Assembly (NCBI GenBank): GCA_018672315.1
Contig: CP076053.1
Location: forward strand, 1,971,827-2,035,826
Source of the DNA: Nocardioidaceae bacterium
GTDB taxonomy: Bacteria > Actinomycetota > Actinomycetes > Propionibacteriales > Nocardioidaceae
Direction: 5' to 3'
DNA length: 64,000 nt
Both the position numbers and the translations under genes were made by a program. Shown here one piece after another: positions 24,696 to 32,141 of this stretch. Numbering within the stretch: the first letter of the stretch is position 1; each line of letters begins with the position of its first letter. A model generated the notes under the pieces. That model was given only the letters and a program-made list of their open reading frames with translations, had not been told where the DNA came from and did no database searches.

Positions 24696-25685
24696 TCAGC
24701 GCAGCCGCGGGCGTACGTGCAGGCCCACCTCGGGGTCCACGACGACCTCCTGCTGCGCCGGCACCCCGTCGACGACGACCTCGGCGTCGACGGCGGTGTT
24801 GCGCTTGAGCAGGGCCAGCCCGATGGGTCCGAGCTCGTGGTGGCGCGCGGAGGTGCCCATGCGGCCGACGCGCTTGTCGCCGACGAGCACATCGGAGCCG
24901 ACCGGGGGCAGCCTGTTCTCCGTGCCGTCGAGGTGCAGCAGCGTCAGGCGGCGCGGGGGCCGGCCCAAGGTGTGCACGCGTGCGACGGTCTCCTGGCCGC
25001 GGTAGCAGCCCTTGTCGAGGTGCACGGCGGCGTCGATCCAGCCGGCCTCGTTGGGGATCGTCCGCTCGTCGGTGTCGAGTCCCAGGCGGGCCTCGCCGCG
25101 CTCGATGCGCAGGGCCTCGTACGCCCACAGCCCCGCCGCCGGTCCTGCGGCCTCGCCGAACGTGCCGAGGTCGGCGCGCGGCACGAAGACGAACCCGGAG
25201 AACGGGACGCCCTCGACGACCTTCGCCGGCCGCCACACCGTGGCGAGCTCGTCGGTGACGTCGGTGACCTCGACGCGGGTCATGAAACGCATCCGGTCCA
25301 GCCACGCGACCAGGTCGCCCACGCGGCCGGGCTCGGTGTGCGCGGTGAAGGACTCACCGTCGTCGTAGCCGTAGAACGCGTGCTCGGTGTGGCCCTGCGG
25401 GCTGAGGATCAGGGCGCCTGTCCAGGTCTCGGGGCCGAGCTGCTCGAGGTGCTGGCTGGTCAGGGAGTGCAGCCAGCTCAGACGGTCCGGACCGGTCACC
25501 CGCAGCACCCCGCGGTGCGAGAGATCGACGAAGCCCTCCCCGGCCACCAGACGCCGCTGCTCGGTCGTGAACGACCCGAAGTGCGCCGGCACGCCGGCGT
25601 CGACACCCATCGCGGCGACGGCGTCGGGCAGGGACAGCAGGGGCGAGGCGTACGCGGACTCGGTGCGGTCGTCGGTGGCGCTCAT
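24696..25685 (-). CDS. ygfZ: Folate-binding protein YgfZ (GcvT-like)
   Basis: 329-residue tetrahydrofolate-binding protein of the YgfZ/GcvT family, involved in maintenance of iron-sulfur enzymes. The signature KGCYRGQETVAR lies around residue 235. The N-terminal GcvT-like region has FVDLSHRGVLRVTGPDRLSW and the C-terminal part RRLTLLHLDG. The ATG at 25685 is chosen because it starts the conserved region; the longer open frame upstream is low-complexity. A stand-alone gene here, with a 500-bp divergent region upstream. Confidence 0.9.
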   Translation of the reverse strand: MSATDDRTESAYASPLLSLPDAVAAMGVDAGVPAHFGSFTTEQRRLVAGEGFVDLSHRGVLRVTGPDRLSWLHSLTSQHLEQLGPETWTGALILSPQGHTEHAFYGYDDGESFTAHTEPGRVGDLVAWLDRMRFMTRVEVTDVTDELATVWRPAKVVEGVPFSGFVFVPRADLGTFGEAAGPAAGLWAYEALRIERGEARLGLDTDERTIPNEAGWIDAAVHLDKGCYRGQETVARVHTLGRPPRRLTLLHLDGTENRLPPVGSDVLVGDKRVGRMGTSARHHELGPIGLALLKRNTAVDAEVVVDGVPAQQEVVVDPEVGLHVRPRLR

Positions 25686-26194
25686 GCCCCCATCGTGCCC
25701 ACGTGCGGGGTCGCAGACCAATGCGGCAGACAAGCGGACCCGCGGTCCCGATGACGAGGAAGTACACCGGGACCGCGAGCCCTGCGCCGCCTGAGGGGGG
25801 TGGCGGCACGAGCGCGGGGCCGGAACGGTCCGCGCTCGCGGGTCGCTGGGAGGTCGACCCTGGCTTCCATGGTGCGTCGCGGACCCCGGGGTGCGAAGGC
25901 CGGTGCAGTCAGATTGGGGGAGTTCTTCGCTCGTTCTCAGGCGCGGCGATGGGCGGCTCCCGTCCCGCACAAGGGGGGTAGGCGTGCGGGACGGGAGCCT
26001 CATCGAGGGCCACCCTGTGAAGAGGTTGGGGGGAGGGGTGACGCTCGGAGGTGAAGGGGCGCCGAGGGGGGGTGGTCGCCTGCCTTCTCCTCGACGGTAG
26101 GTCGCGCGCAGTCACAGCTGCAAGCGTTTTCCGCGAGCGCGTGCGTCTCCGTACTCGATGGATCGGAAAGCGCGTGCTGTGGCAGCCTTCCGGG
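25686..26194. other. 509-bp divergent intergenic region between ygfZ and dtd
   Basis: No gene was recognised. It contains several G tracts, a perfect 16-bp inverted repeat at 25955-25999, and AT-richer sequence near 26110-26160 that may hold a promoter. Its length is unusual for this gene-dense chromosome, so an unannotated small RNA is possible. Confidence 0.45.
25955..25999. ncRNA. Perfect 16-bp GC-rich hairpin, possible small RNA or terminator
   Basis: GGCTCCCGTCCCGCAC (25955-25970) pairs without mismatch with GTGCGGGACGGGAGCC (25984-25999), enclosing a 13-nt loop AAGGGGGGTAGGC. It lies in a divergent region where no gene needs a terminator, and no T tract follows on either side. A structured RNA is a possibility, not a demonstrated feature. 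Confidence 0.35.
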
Positions 26195-26623
26195 GTGAGA
26201 GCAGTGGTGCAGAGGGTGAGCGAGGCGTCCGTGACGGTCGACGGGGACGTCGTCGGTGAGATCGCCGAGCCCGGCCTCGTCGTGCTCCTCGGCGTCACCC
26301 ACGACGACGGTGCGGACCAGGTCGCCTGGATGGTCCGCAAGATCTCCGAGCTCAAGCTGCTCCGCGAGGAGCAGAGCCTGCTCGAGGCGTCCGCACCGGT
26401 GCTGGTGGTCAGCCAGTTCACGCTCTACGCCGACGTGAAGAAGGGGCGCAAGCCCTCGTGGTCGAAGGCGGCGCCCGGGGCGGTCTCGGAGCCTCTCTAC
26501 GAGGCTGTGTGTGACGGCCTGGAGGGCGTCGGGCTGCACGTGGCGCGCGGGGTCTTCGGGGCCGACATGGCCGTGTCGCTCGTCAACGACGGGCCGGTGA
26601 CGTTGGTGCTTGAGACGCCCTAG
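26195..26623 (+). CDS. dtd: D-aminoacyl-tRNA deacylase
   Basis: 142 residues, the normal DTD length. It hydrolyses D-aminoacyl-tRNAs (and Gly-tRNA-Ala) to recycle mischarged tRNA. Motifs are the N-terminal RAVVQRVSEASVTVDG, the active-site SQFTLYAD and the second active-site NDGPVT, which corresponds to the family NxGPxT. GTG 26195 is chosen because it starts the conserved VRAVVQRV. Its TAG stop abuts the cpsD-like stop on the other strand with no base between. Confidence 0.95.
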   Translation: MRAVVQRVSEASVTVDGDVVGEIAEPGLVVLLGVTHDDGADQVAWMVRKISELKLLREEQSLLEASAPVLVVSQFTLYADVKKGRKPSWSKAAPGAVSEPLYEAVCDGLEGVGLHVARGVFGADMAVSLVNDGPVTLVLETP

Positions 26624-28114
26624 CTACTGGTCGTCGAGCTTCTTGCCGAGCTCGCTCTTCTTCTCCTCGCGCGAGGCGCGCTTGCCGGCCGCCCGCTGGG
26701 CCTTGCGCTCGGCCCTGGCCGCCTTGTGGTCGGTCGCCGCCTCGGTGGGGGCGTAGCCGTACCCGTAGCCATAGCCGTACCCGTAGCCGTACTTGCCGCC
26801 CCGCTTGCCCGACGGCGTCATGTTCAGCACGACGCCGAGGATGCGGCCGCCGACGTTGTCCAGGCGGGCCCGGGAGCCGGCGACCTGGTCGCGCGTGGTC
26901 TTGCCGTGGCGTACGACGAGGATCGCCCCGTCCGCGTGCGTCGCGAGCAGTGCCGCGTCGGTGACCGGCAGCAGCGGCGGGGAGTCGATGACGACCACGT
27001 CGTACGCCTCCCGCACCTGCGTGATCAGCTCACGCATCGAGGTCGACTGCAGCAGCTCGGCCGGGTTCGGCGGCAGCGCACCGGAGGTGAGCACGTCCAG
27101 GCCCGGCACCTTCCACTGCTGCACCGCGTCCTCGAGGTCGACCTGGCCGGTGAGCACCGTGGTCATGCCGACCGCGGGCTCCAGGTCGAGCATGCGCGCC
27201 ACCTGCGGGCGGCGCAGGTCGCCGTCGACGAGCAGCACCTTCTGGTCGGCCTGGGCGAGGGTGATCGCGAGGTTCGTCGAGGTCGTCGACTTGCCCTCGC
27301 CGGGCAAGGAGGAGGAGACCGCGAAGACCTTGTGGGCGGAGTCCACGTCGATGAACTGCATGTTCGTGCGCAGCACCCGGAACGCCTCGAGCCGCGGCGC
27401 ATGGGAGTCCAACGAGGTGACCAGCGGCTTCTCGGCGGTGTTCGCGTCGAACGCGATGCCGCCCACCAGCGGCGCGTCCGCGGCCTCGGAGGCGACCTCA
27501 CCCGACTTCACGCTCGTGTCCAGCGTCTCGCGCAGCACCGCCAGGCCCAGACCCAGCAGGGCGCCCAGCACGATGCCGAGGCCGATGTTGCGCAGCGGCA
27601 CCGGCGAGACCGGGCCGACCTCGAGCGTCGCCGGCTGCGTGATCGTCGCCTTCAGCAGCGGCTGGCGCTGGTTCGGCGGGGTCTCCAGCTCGGCCACCAG
27701 GTCGACCATCACGGTCGCGAGGGTCGCGGCGATGCGCTGGGCGACCACCGGGTCCTCGTCGGTGACGGTCAGCTGCAGGCTCACGGTCTGCGGCAGCACC
27801 GTCGCCTCGATCTGACCGGCGAGCTCGTCGGCGCTCACACCGTCGAGCGCGAGCTGGTCGAGCACCAGCGCCGCGGTCGCGGGGTAGGTCGCCACGTCGG
27901 CGTACGACGCCACCCGCTGCGTGGAGAACGTGCCACCCGCGCTCGCCTCGGAGACGTCGCTGGCCTGCGTGGAGACGAACAGGTTCGTCTGGGACTGGTA
28001 CTGCGGCGTCTGCTGGTACGTCACCAGCGCCGCAGCCGAGACCACGATCAAGAAGGTCGTGACGATCATCAGCCAGCGGCGGCGGACGATGCGCAGATAG
28101 TCGCGCAGCTCCAT
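26624..28114 (-). CDS. Wzz/BY-kinase: chain-length and tyrosine autokinase protein
   Basis: 496-residue fusion of a polysaccharide co-polymerase domain and a bacterial tyrosine kinase. The Wzz part has a membrane helix near residues 15-36 and another near 178-198, just before the kinase. Kinase motifs: Walker A SSLPGEGKSTTSTNLA, Walker A' VLLVDGDLRRP and Walker B VVVIDSPPLLPV. The C-terminus holds six consecutive YG repeats, a probable autophosphorylation cluster, followed by a basic tail. It would set polymer length with the Wzy/Wzx pair at 6.9-9.5 kb. The ATG at 28114 places the short cytoplasmic start MELRDYLRIVRRRW. Confidence 0.93.
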   Translation of the reverse strand: MELRDYLRIVRRRWLMIVTTFLIVVSAAALVTYQQTPQYQSQTNLFVSTQASDVSEASAGGTFSTQRVASYADVATYPATAALVLDQLALDGVSADELAGQIEATVLPQTVSLQLTVTDEDPVVAQRIAATLATVMVDLVAELETPPNQRQPLLKATITQPATLEVGPVSPVPLRNIGLGIVLGALLGLGLAVLRETLDTSVKSGEVASEAADAPLVGGIAFDANTAEKPLVTSLDSHAPRLEAFRVLRTNMQFIDVDSAHKVFAVSSSLPGEGKSTTSTNLAITLAQADQKVLLVDGDLRRPQVARMLDLEPAVGMTTVLTGQVDLEDAVQQWKVPGLDVLTSGALPPNPAELLQSTSMRELITQVREAYDVVVIDSPPLLPVTDAALLATHADGAILVVRHGKTTRDQVAGSRARLDNVGGRILGVVLNMTPSGKRGGKYGYGYGYGYGYGYAPTEAATDHKAARAERKAQRAAGKRASREEKKSELGKKLDDQ

Positions 28115-28217
28115 GAGGAAAGCTCCCAGGTGGGGGTGCGGGGTCGCCACACTCTAGACGTTCACGGGTTCGGACATTCCGCCACGACGCGGCCCTTCCC
28201 CGTGTGACCATCGAGCG

Positions 28218-29657
28218 GTGGACGCCCTGCTCGCACGCCTGCGCCCGTACCGCCTCGGGCTCCTCGTGCTCGTCGCGCTCGCACCGCTGTTCCTGCTCAC
28301 CGCCGAGCGCAGCGTCCCCAACACCGACGCCTCCGCCGCGAGCATCGCCGCGTGGCGGATCGCCTCCACCGGTGAGCCGTGGCTCGACGGGGTCGACCTC
28401 GACGCGCTGCCCTCGGACCAGGTGCGGTTCCCCGACTTCTCTGTGCAGACCCGTGAAGACGGACGCATCGTCGTCGCCCGCACCATGGGCGCCGTGCTGC
28501 CGGCCGTCCCGGCGTACGCGCTCCTGAACCGCTCCACCGACCCCGCCGACTTCGAGACCGCGCCCGGCTCCTGGACCGGCTCCGTCATCGCCCTGCTCGC
28601 CCTGTGGTTCCTCTACCTGCTGACCCGGCAGTGGTGGGGCGACGCCCGCGCCGCCCTCGTCACCGCCGTCGTCGGCGTCTCCACCCCGATCTGGTCCGTG
28701 GTCGCCGACATGCTCTGGACCCACGGGTTCACGGTGCTCGGCATCCTGGCCATGGCGTACGCCACCTCCCGCGGCCGCTGGTGGGCCACCGGGTTCGCCG
28801 GCGGTATCGGACTGCTCGGCCGCCCCCACGTCGCGTTCGTCGTCGCGATCCTCGGCGTCGGGCTCGCCGTGCGTCGTCGTGAGCCGATGATCGCGGTGAA
28901 GATGGGGCTCGCGTCCGGCGCGTGGCTCGTGGTGCTGCTGGTGTGGAACCGGTGGCTCTACGGCGTCTGGTCGGCCGAGGGTGGCTACTCCGGACGCGAG
29001 GTCACGTCGCAGACCCTGGGGTCGGGGGCGTTCACGGTCGACCAGCTGCTCGACCAGGTCGGCCTGTGGGTCTCACCCATCGTCGGACTGCTGCCCTGGT
29101 CACCCGCCCTGCTCGTGCTGCTGCCCGCCGTCGTCGCCTGTCGTCGTCGTCTGCCGGACTGGACGCTGTGGCTCGCGCTGGGCGGCGTCGCGTACGGGAT
29201 CGTGCAGGGCCAGATCAACGGCTTCACGGGTGGGTCGGGCTTCTACGGCTACCGGCTGATGCTCGAGCCCATGGCCTGCTTCCTGCCCGCGTGCCTGCTG
29301 GTGGTGCCGATGCTCGCGCGTCGCTGGCAGGTGCTGCTGGGGGCCCTCGTGGGGTGGCAGGTCGCGCAGATCTCGGTGGGGGCGGTGCAGAAGGCGTGGC
29401 TTGTGCGCGAGGAGAGTCGCTGGACCGACCACGGCTTCTTCCTCGCCCTGCGCACCGAACCAGAGCTCATCATCTGGGCGGTGCTGCTCACCGTCATCGG
29501 CGCCCTCGTGGCCGCGAAGCTGACCGAAGGTCCCCCGGTGGTTGAGGAGCTCGAGCCGCTAGGCGAGGGCGTCTCGCAACCACCCCAGCCGCGTCGGTGG
29601 TCGAGGAGCGAGGGGCTACCCGAGCCGCGAGACCCCCGCACCCACGTCACTCAGTAG
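28218..29657 (+). CDS. Polytopic membrane protein, GT-C-like
   Basis: 479 residues, about ten hydrophobic helices, beginning YRLGLLVLVALAPLFLLTAE. The first extracytoplasmic loop carries acidic residues (NTDASAASIAAWRI) in a layout like GT-C glycosyltransferases (GT39/GT83-like), though no diagnostic motif was found. GTG 28218 is divergent from the BY-kinase gene by 103 bp. The last 45 residues are encoded by two copies of a dispersed repeat, so the protein has probably gained a repeat-derived hydrophilic tail. A role in polymer assembly is inferred from the adjacent kinase. Confidence 0.7.
   Translation: MDALLARLRPYRLGLLVLVALAPLFLLTAERSVPNTDASAASIAAWRIASTGEPWLDGVDLDALPSDQVRFPDFSVQTREDGRIVVARTMGAVLPAVPAYALLNRSTDPADFETAPGSWTGSVIALLALWFLYLLTRQWWGDARAALVTAVVGVSTPIWSVVADMLWTHGFTVLGILAMAYATSRGRWWATGFAGGIGLLGRPHVAFVVAILGVGLAVRRREPMIAVKMGLASGAWLVVLLVWNRWLYGVWSAEGGYSGREVTSQTLGSGAFTVDQLLDQVGLWVSPIVGLLPWSPALLVLLPAVVACRRRLPDWTLWLALGGVAYGIVQGQINGFTGGSGFYGYRLMLEPMACFLPACLLVVPMLARRWQVLLGALVGWQVAQISVGAVQKAWLVREESRWTDHGFFLALRTEPELIIWAVLLTVIGALVAAKLTEGPPVVEELEPLGEGVSQPPQPRRWSRSEGLPEPRDPRTHVTQ
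29537..29634 (+). repeat. Dispersed GGTGGT(C/T)GAGG repeat, copies C and D
   Basis: Two tandem-oriented, diverged copies: 29537-29582 opens GGTGGTTGAGGAGCTCGAGC and ends GTCTCGCAACC, and 29596-29634 opens GGTGGTCGAGGAGCGAGGGG and ends GCCGCGAGACC. Both lie inside the 3' end of the membrane-protein frame and encode its tail. Same family as copies A and B near blh. Confidence 0.7.
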
Positions 29658-29664
29658 ACCTCGC

Positions 29665-30024
29665 TCAGTAGACGAGCGCCTGCACCCCGTCGGCGAGCGA
29701 CTCCTCCACGAACACCGCCGCGCCCGCGATCCGCACGCCCGGCAGCAGGTTGGACTCGTCGAGCGACCGGCGGGCGGCGCACTGCGTACACATCGTCACG
29801 CGTCCCGCCTGCAGCAGCGTCTCGAGCAGGTCGGGCAGTGGGGTGGCGTGGTCGAGCTGCAGGTCTTCCGCCCGGTTCGGCACCGCGAGCCACACGGCCT
29901 CCCCCGTCAGCCACAGGCTCACCTCCGCCCCGGCGGCGATCGCGGTGGCCGCGACGGTGAACGCCTGGTTGGCGCGCTCGGGGGAGTCGAGCCCGCAGGT
30001 GACCTTGACGACGAGGGGACGCAT
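29665..30024 (-). CDS. DsrE-family protein
   Basis: 119-residue DsrE/DsrF-like protein: LVVKVTCGLDSPERANQAFT, GAEVSLWLTGEAVWLA, LLETLLQAGRVTMCTQCAAR. The CTQC pair near residue 79 may be redox or sulfur-active. The ATG at 30024 starts the first beta-strand. The gene is flanked on one side by repeat copies C and D and on the other by inverted copy E. Sulfur-relay roles are known in the family; none is specifically supported here. Confidence 0.8.
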   Translation of the reverse strand: MRPLVVKVTCGLDSPERANQAFTVAATAIAAGAEVSLWLTGEAVWLAVPNRAEDLQLDHATPLPDLLETLLQAGRVTMCTQCAARRSLDESNLLPGVRIAGAAVFVEESLADGVQALVY

Positions 30025-30040
30025 CGCATGAGCCTGGCGG

Positions 30041-30077
30041 GGTTTCGAGACGCTCGCAAGCTCGCTCCTCAACCACC
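30041..30077 (-). repeat. Dispersed repeat, copy E (inverted)
   Basis: Plus-strand GGTTTCGAGACGCTCGCAAG followed by CTCGCTCCTCAACCACC; the reverse complement matches copies A-D (GGTGGTTGAGGAGCGAG...CTCGAAACC). It lies just upstream of the DsrE gene. Confidence 0.65.
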
Positions 30078-30105
30078 GGGTGACGCTCGCAAGCGGCCTC
30101 CCGAA

Positions 30106-30178
30106 CCACAAGAACAGGTGGGATCTCGAAAATCGCCCGATCGGCACGATCCGAAGCTGATCCCTCCTGTTCTTGTGG
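30106..30178. repeat. Palindromic element, copy 1 (20-bp arms, 33-nt loop)
   Basis: The left arm CCACAAGAACAGGTGGGATC (30106-30125) pairs with the right arm at 30159-30178 with one mismatch. The 33-nt interior contains its own small dyad, GCCCGATCGGGC-like. An element with nearly the same arms and an interior of exactly the same length but different sequence lies at 41236-41314. It sits upstream of a 46-residue membrane-protein ORF. Confidence 0.75.
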
Positions 30179-30195
30179 CGGCGTACTGTCAGCTC

Positions 30196-30336
30196 ATGGA
30201 GCTCGTGATCGTCGTCCTGCTGGGGGCCTTCGCCTTCGTCGGCGGCATCGCCCTGATGGTCGCGATCGTGCTCGGGCTGCTCAACCCGAGCCGGCTCAAG
30301 AGCAAGGTCGACGATCTGCGCCCGTCGAAGCGGTAG
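30196..30336 (+). CDS. Small single-pass membrane protein
   Basis: 46 residues: a hydrophobic helix (VIVVLLGAFAFVGGIALMVA then IVLGLLN) followed by a basic cytoplasmic-type tail (PSRLKSKVDDLRPSKR). The start ATG 30196 has no clear ribosome site. It ends 28 bp before the nitrobindin-like gene on the same strand. Function unknown; retained because codon use is typical and the topology is coherent. Confidence 0.55.
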   Translation: MELVIVVLLGAFAFVGGIALMVAIVLGLLNPSRLKSKVDDLRPSKR

Positions 30337-30364
30337 GGGCGTGCGCCCTGGCAGGATCGGTCCC

Positions 30365-30871
30365 ATGGGCACCTTCGAGCTCCCCGACAACCTGCACCCC
30401 GACTGCGGTCCCATCGCGTGGATGCTGGGGGAGTGGCACGGCAACGGCCACGGCGACTACCCCACGATCGACGCGTTCGGCTTCGAGCAGCACCTGCACT
30501 TCACCCACGACGGGCGCCCCTTCTTCCACTACCTGGCGCGGTCGTGGGTCACCGACGCCGAGGGCAACCGGCTGCGCCCGGGCGCGCTGGAGACCGGAGT
30601 CCTGCGGGCCCGGCCCCAGGGCAAGCTCGAGCTGCTGCTCAGCCACTCCACGGGGATCAGCGAGGTCTGGTACGGCGCCGCGGCCGACGGCAAGGTCGAG
30701 CTCCGCACCGCCGGCGTGAGCTTCACCGAGTCCGCCAAGGAGGTCACCGGCGGACACCGGCTCTACGGCAACGTCGAGGGCGAGCTGATGTACGCCTACG
30801 ACATGGCCGCCGTCGGCCAGGAGCTCCAGCCCCACCTGTGGGCGCGCCTGCAGCGCGTCACCGGACAGTGA
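30365..30871 (+). CDS. Nitrobindin/THAP4-like heme-binding beta-barrel protein (FABP family)
   Basis: 168 residues. The actinobacterial nitrobindin signature appears at the N-terminus, IAWMLGEWHGNGHGDYPTID, with later HLHFTHDGRPFFHYLARSWV and the C-terminal LWARLQRV. Family members form a ten-stranded barrel that binds ferric heme and handles NO or peroxynitrite. The ATG at 30365 starts just before the conserved region. It is followed after 16 bp by a Fur-family regulator, so the pair may be co-transcribed and metal- or redox-linked. Confidence 0.85.
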   Translation: MGTFELPDNLHPDCGPIAWMLGEWHGNGHGDYPTIDAFGFEQHLHFTHDGRPFFHYLARSWVTDAEGNRLRPGALETGVLRARPQGKLELLLSHSTGISEVWYGAAADGKVELRTAGVSFTESAKEVTGGHRLYGNVEGELMYAYDMAAVGQELQPHLWARLQRVTGQ

Positions 30872-30887
30872 GCAGGGCGCGTACGCC

Positions 30888-31358
30888 ATGACCGACCCGG
30901 GCCGCGAGGACGACTGGCGTACGCGCCTGCGCGCCACCGGCCGCCGTCTCACCCCCCAGCGCGAGCTGGTGCTGCGCGCGGTCGACGAGCTGCGTCACGC
31001 CACCCCCGACGAGGTCCTCGCCCACGTGCGCCGCGACTCGGCCTCGCTGAACATCTCGACCGTCTACCGCACGCTCGAGCTGCTGGAGTCGCTCGGGCTC
31101 GTACGCCACGCCCACCTCACCGACCGTGCCCCGACCTACCACGCCATCGATCTGAGCGGCCGCCACGAGCACTTCCACCTGGTCTGCCGCGGCTGCGGGG
31201 ACGTGATCTCCGTCGACGCCGAGGAGATCGAGGACCTCGCGACCCGGCTGCGTGAGGAGCGCGGGTTCCGCGTCGACACCGGGCACCTCACCGTCTTCGG
31301 GTGGTGCGGCGACTGCGAGGCCCCCGAGCAGGTCGAGCGCCCGACCACGGCGCCGTGA
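30888..31358 (+). CDS. Fur-family metalloregulator
   Basis: 156 residues. The N-terminal winged helix has GRRLTPQRELVLRAVDELRH and ISTVYRTLELLESLGLVRHA. The metal-binding region has GRHEHFHLVCRGCGDV and, at the end, WCGDCEAP; the CxxC pairs fit a structural zinc site. The C-terminal domain is short. Fur, Zur or PerR type cannot be fixed by eye. Neighbour: the nitrobindin-like gene 16 bp upstream. Confidence 0.92.
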   Translation: MTDPGREDDWRTRLRATGRRLTPQRELVLRAVDELRHATPDEVLAHVRRDSASLNISTVYRTLELLESLGLVRHAHLTDRAPTYHAIDLSGRHEHFHLVCRGCGDVISVDAEEIEDLATRLREERGFRVDTGHLTVFGWCGDCEAPEQVERPTTAP

Positions 31359-31361
31359 GGC

Positions 31362-32063
31362 TCAGGCGGCCTGCTGCTGGGCGAGCATCAGCCAGTCCAG
31401 CCGGTCGATGACGACCTGCGCCTGCCGGGCGGCGCCCTCCGGGTTCGCGTACTCACCGTCGTCGGTGTAGCGCTTCAGCCACCGGCCGGGCGTCGTCGCG
31501 ACGGGGGAGAAGATGTCGAGCACGGCGATGTCGCGCCGCTCCCCGTACGCCGAGAGCTTGCGGTTGACCAGCTTGGTGAGGAAGCCGCGCTCGTTCGATG
31601 GCGGCACCAGCACCAGCACGGGGGTCGCGTCCCGCTCGCGTACGCCACGCACCAGCACCTTGATGTCGGCGACGATCTCCGGCGCGGGCTCCCCGAGGCT
31701 CACGTCGACCGCCCCGGCCGCGATCATCACGATGTCGCCGGCGACGACCTGGTCGAGGCGGGACTCGAGCGACCTGGCGCGGGCGTCCTCCTCGGCGAGC
31801 ACGACGCCGCGCTCGACGGGACCGCCGTCCTCGGCCGGGATCGCCCGGTAGAACCACGACCCCTCGGCGAGCACGTGCCCGTCGCCGAGCACGCTGACCA
31901 CGGTCGCCGTGTCCTCCTCGGCGACGGGGGTCAGGGGCGCACTCGCCTCGGCCGTCGTCGCGACAGACCGCGTCATCGCGAGCACCACGAGCACGACCGT
32001 CAGCACCGACAGTGCGGTGAGGCCGGCGAGCTGCGCGCCCTTCGCGAGATTCACGTCAGGCAT
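31362..32063 (-). CDS. Membrane-anchored SGNH-hydrolase-like protein
   Basis: 233 residues with an N-terminal membrane helix (AGLTALSVLTVVLVVLAMTR) and an extracytoplasmic domain. The repeated layout VVSVLGDGHVLAEGSWFYRA, AGDIVMIAAGAVDVSLGEPA and a final DDGEYANPEGAARQAQVVID resembles the SGNH/GDSL fold, with G-D and an N in place of the usual blocks, but the catalytic Ser is not obvious, so activity is doubtful. ATG 32063 is chosen at the start of the membrane protein. It shares direction with a second, canonical SGNH protein 78 bp upstream. Confidence 0.65.
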   Translation of the reverse strand: MPDVNLAKGAQLAGLTALSVLTVVLVVLAMTRSVATTAEASAPLTPVAEEDTATVVSVLGDGHVLAEGSWFYRAIPAEDGGPVERGVVLAEEDARARSLESRLDQVVAGDIVMIAAGAVDVSLGEPAPEIVADIKVLVRGVRERDATPVLVLVPPSNERGFLTKLVNRKLSAYGERRDIAVLDIFSPVATTPGRWLKRYTDDGEYANPEGAARQAQVVIDRLDWLMLAQQQAA

Positions 32064-32141
32064 CGTAGGCGCCCCGGCCACGCAGACGGGGAGGATCCGG
32101 TCGGATCGCCCGGGTTGCGCCCGGTCGCGGCCGTCCCGCTG

